Below are positions 1 to 5,678 of a DNA stretch of 6,315 nt, one piece after another; the first letter of the stretch is position 1; each line of letters starts with the position of its first letter. The notes under the pieces are model-generated. The model ran no database searches. It saw only the letters and a list, made by a program, of their open reading frames with translations, and was not told the DNA's origin. Position numbers and translations under genes: made by a program. Origin of the DNA: Spirochaetaceae bacterium (GTDB taxonomy: Bacteria; Spirochaetota; Spirochaetia; SZUA-6; RPPD01). The stretch spans positions 1-6,315 of the forward strand of contig RPPD01000145.1 of the NCBI GenBank assembly GCA_003818675.1, read 5' to 3'.

Positions 1-6
1 CGCCAT
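1..6 (-). CDS. Start of an unidentified gene (first two codons only)
   Basis: An ATG at 6-4 followed by GCG (Met-Ala) is preceded on the minus strand by a strong Shine-Dalgarno sequence, GAGGAG (11-16), four bases before the start. It lies 91 bp downstream of the stop codon of the LysM-PKD-peptidase gene on the same strand, with no obvious terminator hairpin between, so it may be the next gene of the same transcript. The rest of the gene is outside the window and no product can be suggested. Confidence 0.55.
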
Positions 7-10
7 ATTA

Positions 11-16
11 CTCCTC
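11..16 (-). promoter_or_regulatory. Ribosome binding site of the left-edge gene
   Basis: GAGGAG on the minus strand, four bases before the ATG at 6-4. It is the strongest Shine-Dalgarno match in the window and is the main reason for calling a gene start at the left edge. Confidence 0.55.
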
Positions 17-97
17 GTTTAAATCTATTACAGAGTGAGTGTCATAGTAGAATATATTTACGAATAAAAATCAAGCTGAAATAATACGGAAGTAAAC

Positions 98-1780
98 CTA
101 TCGGCTGATTTCAAGTGCTGTCGGTGCAGACATTGCATTCATGATTTCCTCGACAGGATAGTAACGGTTTCTGCCTATCATACTCTGCCCGTCCCCATAA
201 CGCAGTCCATTGATTCCCCAGTCTGACGGAAGCGGATCATACACAACAAAGTATTCTTTATCGCGTGTATAACCCTTAATAACCGCGTAATGACCCACAG
301 AATCAGTATAGTAACCGCCAAATGAATCATTTTGCATCTCACCCTCGGATTGTGATATTTTTCCGCAGTGATAGGCGATTATTGCAATATTCTGTCTGTC
401 TATTATTCTGCAGAAATCATCAACCGATGCCACATTCGTGAAAAATGATTTAACTTCATTCAGCTCAAGGGCCTTTTGCAAATCTCCCATTGAGGTTGAA
501 CCATTCCCCACCCAGCCTATCTGATTCCTTATATCCTCTACCTGAACTATCTTCCCTGTTGCCCAGCCTATTCCGATTGACACAGTGGTTGGCCCGCAGT
601 TGGAAAGCCCGGTTCCATACTGTGTAAAATACCAGTCAACATCGGACCTGTCAGAGTGTATTGTATCACGAGGGCTTACAAACAGGCTTACTGTCACTAT
701 CTTTTCATTTTTACGGAACTTCAGCAAAAAATATCCTGAAGCATCTGCCTGATAGTAGTACCTTTCTCCAACCCTTTCCACAAAATGCACAGGCTGCGAA
801 ACCCGTCCCAGAAAGTCCTTGGCCTGTACAAGCGGCCCGTCCAGGCCCAGGAGTTCTCCCACATTGTTCACTGTGAGATACAGTCTGTCCTGATAGTTCT
901 CTATTCCCTGGTGATCTACATTGATATACAGCTTGTTTGAAGCGCTAAGGTTGCCGGATTTGTCCCTTATTGAAAGCCGCACAATATATATGCCTGGAAC
1001 ATTGTATGTATGAATGCAGAGTTTTTTTGATAACCTGCTGCCATCCCCAAGATCCCAGTTGTAGGAAATATCCTTTCCCAAAAGCGGGGTATCAACTGAA
1101 AAAATTGCAGTCAGGGCATGATCGTGATATTGCTTGTTTACCGAGATCCTTATATTCTGTGGTATCGCAACCCTGGTATCAGCCACAGTTACCATCTCAT
1201 CATCCAGTTTGACAAGCATGGAACGGTCTATTGTATTCAGAAAACGAGTTATGTTGTAAAGAGTTGGTATCACAATCTTTTGCCCGGCAACCGTGCTTCT
1301 GAAACTGCCGAGACCATTATACAGCAACAGTTCGGCAGGCCTCAGGCCATAAAGATAGGCTATCTCCTGTATTGAATCATTCGCCCCAAGTATGTATTCA
1401 ATATCCTGATTTCTGATTGTCGCAAGCTGGCCAAAACCCAGTTCAATGCCGCCCGCAGTCCCCATCACCTGCGGCCGTTCTCCCTGAAGCAAAGTCTTTA
1501 CATCATATGGGAAATGACTGCCCGCCATGGCCAGGATTACAAATAGCATGAGCGAAAGTCCAGCCCCGCCAAAAATAAAATACCGTTTATACGGCAATAA
1601 AAGCGGGAGATATTTATTCCTGACTGCGCACTTTATCAAGGATGCCCTTTGTACAAGCATCCCGTATAATTTATTTGCAAGTTCTGGCACACAGGACTTC
1701 CAGATGATTTTTCCCTTTTTTCTTTTTTCCGCACGAACAATCCTGAGTCCGCGCAGCAGTTTCAATGTGGCTGCGAGCAT
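98..1780 (-). CDS. Membrane-anchored LysM-PKD protein with C39-like cysteine peptidase domain
   Basis: This 560-residue protein has a basic N-terminal segment (residues 1-66, rich in Lys/Arg), one membrane helix (about 68-86), a LysM module (about 127-172, DIEY... to ...GQKIVIP), a PKD/Ig-like domain (about 209-288, with the signature WDLGDG at 242-247 and HTYNVPGIYIVRLSIRD at 257-273), a beta-rich linker domain (about 297-370) and a C-terminal papain-fold domain of the peptidase C39-like type (about 380-545). The catalytic set looks complete: Gln387, Cys395 in NCGPTT, His497 in GHYAV and Asp515 in YDP. The positive-inside rule places the N-terminus in the cytoplasm and all modules outside, where LysM would bind peptidoglycan. 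The substrate is unknown. It is not a bacteriocin exporter, since there is no ABC transporter part. The start has only a weak AGGG two bases upstream, and no upstream in-frame ATG, GTG or TTG was found before a stop. It lies 78 bp after the methyltransferase-like gene and may be co-transcribed with it or use its own promoter. The domain calls are firm; the peptidase function is inferred. Confidence 0.88.
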   Translation of the reverse strand: MLAATLKLLRGLRIVRAEKRKKGKIIWKSCVPELANKLYGMLVQRASLIKCAVRNKYLPLLLPYKRYFIFGGAGLSLMLFVILAMAGSHFPYDVKTLLQGERPQVMGTAGGIELGFGQLATIRNQDIEYILGANDSIQEIAYLYGLRPAELLLYNGLGSFRSTVAGQKIVIPTLYNITRFLNTIDRSMLVKLDDEMVTVADTRVAIPQNIRISVNKQYHDHALTAIFSVDTPLLGKDISYNWDLGDGSRLSKKLCIHTYNVPGIYIVRLSIRDKSGNLSASNKLYINVDHQGIENYQDRLYLTVNNVGELLGLDGPLVQAKDFLGRVSQPVHFVERVGERYYYQADASGYFLLKFRKNEKIVTVSLFVSPRDTIHSDRSDVDWYFTQYGTGLSNCGPTTVSIGIGWATGKIVQVEDIRNQIGWVGNGSTSMGDLQKALELNEVKSFFTNVASVDDFCRIIDRQNIAIIAYHCGKISQSEGEMQNDSFGGYYTDSVGHYAVIKGYTRDKEYFVVYDPLPSDWGINGLRYGDGQSMIGRNRYYPVEEIMNAMSAPTALEISR

Positions 1781-1828
1781 ATCCCTGCCATTTCTCCCAC
1801 AAATATTTTCAAAAACTATCGACTATTC

Positions 1829-1858
1829 AGCATAGCAAACAGACGGGGTGTTCGTCAA
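1829..1858 (-). promoter_or_regulatory. Candidate sigma-70 promoter of the LysM-PKD-peptidase gene
   Basis: On the minus strand TTGACG (1858-1853, 5 of 6 to the -35 consensus) is followed after 18 bp by TATGCT (1834-1829, 4 of 6 to the -10 consensus). The -35 begins immediately after the TAA stop of the upstream gene. Transcription would begin near 1822, giving a leader of about 42 bases. It may supplement read-through from the upstream gene, as I see no terminator between the two. Confidence 0.38.
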
Positions 1859-2935
1859 TTATCTCCCGTTATAGGATTTCCCCCGTTCGTCCCTGAACGG
1901 AATGAATACTACGGAAAGCCCGTCATACACATCACGCCGTGTCAGGGTGACCTTGTTGTCTGCAGTGAGAACCTTTCTGATCTGCATTATATACTGTCTT
2001 CCGGGAGGACCGATGGGAGCCACAATTATCCCGTCCATGGACAGCTGTTTAATCAAAGGCGGAGGGACATGATCAATGGCACATGTTATAATTATCCTGT
2101 CAAAAGGCGCGTACTCCTCCCAGCCGTAAAAACCATCGTCTAATTTCCTGTGGATGTTTCTATAGGTGGGATAATCCGCTTCCAGCGACGCATAAAGTTC
2201 ATCAGTTTCCCTTGCCAGGGGTTCAATGATTTCTATTGTGTACACAAAATTGGAAAGGCGGGAAAGAATCGCTGACTGGTAACCCGAGCCAGTCCCTATC
2301 TCCAAAACCCTGTGATGGGGCTGTAAATCAAGTGAAGTTGTCATCATCGCCACGACATCAGGATCTGTAATGGTGGCTCCATACCCGATGGGAAGCCAGC
2401 TGTCGTCATATGCCCGCGCGAGGTTGACCTTTCGCACGAAATGTTCCCTGGGTGCAAGCAGAAATGCCGAAATGACCCTGTCTCCTACAAGTTCATTTGA
2501 ACCTATATATATGCGTGATAAATCCCATCTGGCACCCAGGTGTTCCGCTGTTTCCTTTGTACGCTCCATCATCCAGTTGATATAGAGGTTTTTATCATTT
2601 AACGGGGGCAATAAAGGTTTTTTGGTAATATCAAAGGCAATAGCGAAGCTGACAGCTTCTAATGGAACCTTTTCCTCAACAAGGCGGTTTACTCCGGCCT
2701 TTTCCGTCTCTATAAAGTCTTCCCTGAGAATACTTGCCTCCACAAGGTTAAGCGTAAAAAACAGGCCCAACACCAGAACCAGCGCAAGCGTTACCAGGAA
2801 TACGGAAACCAAAGCTGTCTTTGGAGTAGCTGGCAAGGTTACTTCGCTGGGTTGATACAGTTCCTGTTTTTTGCGGCACTCATCGCATAAATCCGATTCC
2901 ATGGTGTCTATTCCGCATTGCCTGCATGTCTCCAT
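1859..2935 (-). CDS. Membrane-anchored PCMT-like methyltransferase with N-terminal zinc ribbon
   Basis: This 358-residue protein resembles protein-L-isoaspartate O-methyltransferases, which use SAM to methylate damaged aspartyl residues in proteins. Order of parts: a CxxC-x9-CxxC zinc ribbon (Cys4, 7, 17, 20), one strong membrane helix (about 39-61), a roughly 90-residue region of unknown nature, then the PCMT core (about 154-350). Family marks are VISAFLLAPREHFV (154-167), LPIGYGATITDP (181-192), SAM motif I VLEIGTGSGYQSAIL (210-224), the acidic strand-end motif EIIE (235-238), DRIIITCAID (279-288) and GIIVAPIG (302-309). Ordinary PCMTs are soluble, about 210-230 residues, and usually read GQTISQP where this one reads GATITDP. 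The ATG at 2935 is chosen because it has GAGGA seven bases upstream and begins just before the zinc ribbon. An in-frame ATG at 3001 overlaps the -10 box of the promoter and would lie upstream of the predicted transcript start; one at 2962 has badly placed GGCGG. Methyltransferase fold is firm; isoaspartate as the substrate is uncertain. Confidence 0.87.
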   Translation of the reverse strand: METCRQCGIDTMESDLCDECRKKQELYQPSEVTLPATPKTALVSVFLVTLALVLVLGLFFTLNLVEASILREDFIETEKAGVNRLVEEKVPLEAVSFAIAFDITKKPLLPPLNDKNLYINWMMERTKETAEHLGARWDLSRIYIGSNELVGDRVISAFLLAPREHFVRKVNLARAYDDSWLPIGYGATITDPDVVAMMTTSLDLQPHHRVLEIGTGSGYQSAILSRLSNFVYTIEIIEPLARETDELYASLEADYPTYRNIHRKLDDGFYGWEEYAPFDRIIITCAIDHVPPPLIKQLSMDGIIVAPIGPPGRQYIMQIRKVLTADNKVTLTRRDVYDGLSVVFIPFRDERGKSYNGR

Positions 2936-2942
2936 TTTCCCG

Positions 2943-2947
2943 TCCTC
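2943..2947 (-). promoter_or_regulatory. Ribosome binding site deciding the start of the PCMT-like gene
   Basis: GAGGA on the minus strand lies seven bases before the ATG at 2935. The other in-frame ATG codons at 3001 and 2962 lack a correctly spaced Shine-Dalgarno sequence, so this site supports the 358-residue product. Confidence 0.6.
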
Positions 2948-2990
2948 GACTGATAAAATCATCCGCCTTTTATCATGACGGAATGAGCAA

Positions 2991-3019
2991 ATTATATTCA
3001 TTTAAGCGGTTTTAATCAA
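2991..3019 (-). promoter_or_regulatory. Sigma-70-type promoter of the minus-strand arm
   Basis: On the minus strand TTGATT (3019-3014, 4 of 6) and a perfect TATAAT (2996-2991) are separated by 17 bp. Transcription would begin near 2984, leaving a leader of about 48 bases to the chosen ATG at 2935. The -35 sits inside a perfect inverted repeat (3005-3032), so a bound regulator would compete with RNA polymerase here. Confidence 0.55.
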
Positions 3020-3032
3020 TCAACAAACCGCT
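3005..3032. repeat. 8-bp inverted repeat, candidate operator between the divergent promoters
   Basis: AGCGGTTT (3005-3012) and its exact reverse complement AAACCGCT (3025-3032) are 20 bp apart centre to centre, about two helical turns, as in a site for a dimeric regulator. The repeat lies upstream of both predicted transcript starts, so it should act as DNA and not as an RNA hairpin. Its 12-bp spacer contains the -35 box of the minus-strand promoter, and its centre is about 72 bp upstream of the plus-strand transcript start. No regulator gene is in the window. Confidence 0.45.
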
Positions 3033-3055
3033 GTTTTCCGGGTTAAATATTTTCC

Positions 3056-3084
3056 TTGTCGTTCTTCTTCTTCCCTGATATAAT
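3056..3084 (+). promoter_or_regulatory. Sigma-70-type promoter of the plus-strand arm, giving a near-leaderless transcript
   Basis: TTGTCG (3056-3061, 4 of 6) and a perfect TATAAT (3079-3084) are separated by the ideal 17 bp. The expected start point is near 3091, only about four bases before the ATG at 3095. No Shine-Dalgarno sequence is visible before that ATG, which agrees with leaderless translation. Confidence 0.58.
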
Positions 3085-3094
3085 CCGGTCAACT

Positions 3095-5638
3095 ATGACA
3101 GACAAAGCACCCTTCTTCAAAATGATTTCACTTGCCATTTTTTCCGCAGTCTCTATAGCCTATGAGATTTTTGTCATGCGCGCATTCTCGATTGGCAACT
3201 GGTCCAACTTCGGATTTCTTGTCATTTCCACTGCGCTTTTGGGTTTCGGACTGGCAGGAACATTGCTGTGCTATTTTTCCAAAAGCCTTAAAGCCAATCC
3301 GGGCCGATGGATTGGTGTCACAGGTTCATTATTCGGTCCATCCATGGTGATGGGTTTTGTAATTGTCCAGCAGATACCGTTCAACCCCATTTTTCTCACA
3401 TCAGGCCTGCACCAGTTGTTGTGGATCGGCCTGTACTATCTGCTTTACGGAATACCATTTTTTATTATTGCCCTTTTTATTGGTGTGATGTTTGTCTCCA
3501 TGAGTTCCCGTATCAACCGCCTTTATTTCTGGAACATGGCAGGCTCAGGCCTGGGCGGCCTTTTGATACTTGTATTCATGTACTTCATTCCTCCCCAGTT
3601 CCTCATGATACCGCTGCTCCTGCTGTCAGTGTTGGCCGCCATTTTTGGAATCGTGGAAACGCGTCCTGAAGCGGGAGTTGTATCCATCAACAAAAAATAC
3701 CTTGTTGCCAACATCATTCTGCTTGTTGCATCCCTGGCAGCAGTAGTATTTCTTGGAGAAATCAAAGTATCCGAATTCAAATCCATCAGTTATGTGCGCA
3801 ATTATCCTGATGAACAGGTCATACACCATTCCTATTCCCCCCAGGGCGAACTGCATGTTTTTTCCAGCTCCAGGTTCCATTCCGCACCCGGATCAAGCGA
3901 TATCGCCATTTATGAACTCAATGAAATTCCCAAGCAGGATTTTGCGGGTCTTTTCACTGACGGTGACGGGCCATTCCTTATCATGGGAGAACTTATCCAG
4001 TCACAGGCCGCCTATATGGATTATCTTCCCATGGCCGCTCCCTACATGATTCTGCAGAATCCGGATGTTCTTCTGGCGAACCTCAACGGCGGCATCAGCG
4101 CACAGCTTGCGCTTTACAAGAATGCCCGCCAGGTCACAATCGCAGAGCCCAATTACGAACTTGTAAATCTTCTCAAAGATACACCCACCATCATGGAATA
4201 CAATGACAACCTTTTCCATAATGACAAAATTTCCATCCAGATTACAAACCCGAGGGCATGGTGCGCCTCGCACACAGAAAACCACGACCTTATTGAGATA
4301 AGCCTTATTGATTCCATTGGTTCTGTCATGGCCACCGGGCAATCAGTGCATGAAAACTTTACATATACCAGGGAATCAATCTCGGCCTACATGAACGCGC
4401 TTTCAGATGACGGAATTCTTTCCATTACAGTCTGGAACGGACTGATCCCGCCCAGGAATGTGCCCAAGATCCTCACAACAGTCATTACCACCCTGTGCGA
4501 ACTTGGATTTACTGATATCAGCAAACATTTGTTTGCCTTTGATCTGCACAGATCTACTGCAACCATCCTGGTAAAAAAATCCCCGTTCCTGACTGACGAA
4601 CTTGACAAGCTTGTCAAGTTCGTGACAAGCAGGGCGTTTGATCTCGTGTATTACGATGGAATGCCGCCAGTTCAGGCTGACCCTAAAAACATCATGGCTG
4701 TCTACAGGAATTTTTACACCAATGAGGTCAGTTCTGCAGAAAGCACTCCTGAGTTCAAGTCCTGTGACTTTTATCATTTTCTGATCAAAGATATGCTTTC
4801 AGGCAGGGAGGCCGCTTTATACCAGGAGTTTGTCTTTGACATCACTCCAATGACTGATGACCGTCCCTACTACTCTGTATATCTCAAACCGGCAATGTTT
4901 GGCCATTATATAGACCAGATGCGGGACATAATGGAAGAATGGGGTTTCGTTCTAATAATTGGCGTTCTTATCCAGTCCATTTTGTTTGGCGCACTGATAA
5001 TCTTCATTCCAATGGCCAACCGTTTCAAAGCCCTTTTTGAACACAAGAGAACCGCTCTGCGGGTAATTATCTATTTCTCATGTCTTGGAATCGGTTATAT
5101 GTTCATGGAAATATTCCTGATACAAAAGCTGACATTCTTTTTAAGTGATCCCACTTATTCCACTTCAATAGTGCTCACATCCATGCTCGTGCTTTCTGGA
5201 ATTGGCAGCATTACAAGCGGCAAGTTCAAACTGGCTTCAAAATCAGTTGTCAGGCTGGCTGTTGCAGGCATAGTCATTTGCACTCTTTTCTATCTTTTTG
5301 GGCTTTCTCCCCTGCTTAACGCACTCCTTGACAGCCATTTTGCACTCAAGCTTGTTATTTCAATTCTGGTAATCGCGCCAGCTGCATTTTTCCTCGGAAT
5401 GCCGTTTCCAAATGGTTTACGTTCTGTGGGAGTGGATACTCCTCAACTTCTGCCCTGGGCATGGGGGATGAACGGAGCCTTTTCCGTAACAGGCACTGTA
5501 TTATCCAGGCTGCTTTCAATTACACTTGGTTTTTCGTCAGTTTTGGCCATAACCGCTGCTGTCTATCTCATGGCAGCCATATTTTTCCCTTGGAAACCGG
5601 CTTTGCACCACAAACAAACTGCTGAAAATGAGGGCTAA
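3095..5638 (+). CDS. Polytopic membrane protein with spermidine-synthase-like domain
   Basis: The product has 847 residues. About seven hydrophobic segments (residues 11-30, 37-60, 76-95, 108-136, 146-165, 167-187, 203-221) precede a soluble domain (about 225-610), and six or seven more follow (about 614-830). The soluble domain resembles the Rossmann fold of spermidine synthases: a glycine-containing motif-I region VLLANLNGGISAQLAL (325-340), Glu351 at the end of the next strand (TIAEPN), DLIEISLID (398-406), ENFTYTRES (420-428), ITVW (444-447), IPPR (451-454) and PMTDDRPYY (585-593). The last few, with the C-terminal GMPFPNGLR (768-776) and WGMNGAFSVTG (790-800), are marks I recall from membrane-bound spermidine-synthase-like proteins of unknown function. 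The classical GGGDG and catalytic Asp-containing motifs are altered, so aminopropyl transfer is unlikely. The ATG at 3095 is preferred over an in-frame TTG at 3056, because that TTG forms the promoter's -35 box. The gene runs 40 bp ahead of the LysM-PKD gene, probably in one transcript. Family assignment is good; reaction and substrate are unknown. Confidence 0.88.
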   Translation: MTDKAPFFKMISLAIFSAVSIAYEIFVMRAFSIGNWSNFGFLVISTALLGFGLAGTLLCYFSKSLKANPGRWIGVTGSLFGPSMVMGFVIVQQIPFNPIFLTSGLHQLLWIGLYYLLYGIPFFIIALFIGVMFVSMSSRINRLYFWNMAGSGLGGLLILVFMYFIPPQFLMIPLLLLSVLAAIFGIVETRPEAGVVSINKKYLVANIILLVASLAAVVFLGEIKVSEFKSISYVRNYPDEQVIHHSYSPQGELHVFSSSRFHSAPGSSDIAIYELNEIPKQDFAGLFTDGDGPFLIMGELIQSQAAYMDYLPMAAPYMILQNPDVLLANLNGGISAQLALYKNARQVTIAEPNYELVNLLKDTPTIMEYNDNLFHNDKISIQITNPRAWCASHTENHDLIEISLIDSIGSVMATGQSVHENFTYTRESISAYMNALSDDGILSITVWNGLIPPRNVPKILTTVITTLCELGFTDISKHLFAFDLHRSTATILVKKSPFLTDELDKLVKFVTSRAFDLVYYDGMPPVQADPKNIMAVYRNFYTNEVSSAESTPEFKSCDFYHFLIKDMLSGREAALYQEFVFDITPMTDDRPYYSVYLKPAMFGHYIDQMRDIMEEWGFVLIIGVLIQSILFGALIIFIPMANRFKALFEHKRTALRVIIYFSCLGIGYMFMEIFLIQKLTFFLSDPTYSTSIVLTSMLVLSGIGSITSGKFKLASKSVVRLAVAGIVICTLFYLFGLSPLLNALLDSHFALKLVISILVIAPAAFFLGMPFPNGLRSVGVDTPQLLPWAWGMNGAFSVTGTVLSRLLSITLGFSSVLAITAAVYLMAAIFFPWKPALHHKQTAENEG
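4596..4623. repeat. 28-bp perfect palindrome inside the spermidine-synthase-like gene
   Basis: The arm ACGAACTTGACAAG (4596-4609) is followed with no spacer by its exact reverse complement (4610-4623), with AAGCTT at the centre. A further copy of the core, TGACAAG (4623-4629), follows, so GCTTGTCA (4609-4616) can also pair with TGACAAGC (4623-4630) across a 6-base loop. In the coding frame it specifies DELDKLVKFV (residues 501-510), and the opposite strand encodes ELDKLVKFV as well. Its function, if any, is unknown. Confidence 0.85.
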
Positions 5639-5670
5639 AGCAAACACCATTTCCGTAAGATAATTATAAT

Positions 5671-5676
5671 GAGGGG
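5671..5676 (+). promoter_or_regulatory. Ribosome binding site of the right-edge LysM-PKD gene
   Basis: GAGGGG ends two bases before the ATG at 5679; its GAGG core is four bases away. This fixes the start of the gene. A TATAAT at 5665-5670 lies just upstream but has no recognisable -35 element. Confidence 0.6.
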
Positions 5677-5678
5677 AA

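Noticed and set aside
44..74. Possible promoter for the left-edge gene: TTGATT (74-69) and TACTAT (49-44) on the minus strand
   Set aside because: The spacer is 19 bp and both boxes match only 4 of 6 in AT-rich DNA; too weak to list as a feature.
1781..1858. Hairpin or direct-repeat terminator in the gap between the two minus-strand genes
   Set aside because: CTATCGACTAT is a short direct repeat, not an inverted one, and no stable stem was found before the T run.
2936..3001. Upstream ATG starts at 3001 and 2962 for the PCMT-like gene
   Set aside because: The ATG at 3001 overlaps the TATAAT box and lacks a ribosome binding site; at 2962 GGCGG touches the ATG directly. The ATG at 2935 has GAGGA at seven bases.
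3056..3094. TTG start at 3056 adding 13 residues (MSFFFFPDIIRST) to the spermidine-synthase-like protein
   Set aside because: The TTG is part of the -35 box, there is no Shine-Dalgarno before it, and the segment would be upstream of the predicted transcript start.
3523..4777. Several open frames on the minus strand and in other plus frames within the large membrane gene
   Set aside because: They lie wholly inside a gene with clear family motifs and show no recognisable domain, start signal or hydrophobic pattern of their own; the same holds for the short frames over the other genes.
5639..5678. Terminator between the two plus-strand genes
   Set aside because: No GC-rich stem followed by a T run is present in these 40 bp, so the two genes are better seen as one operon.
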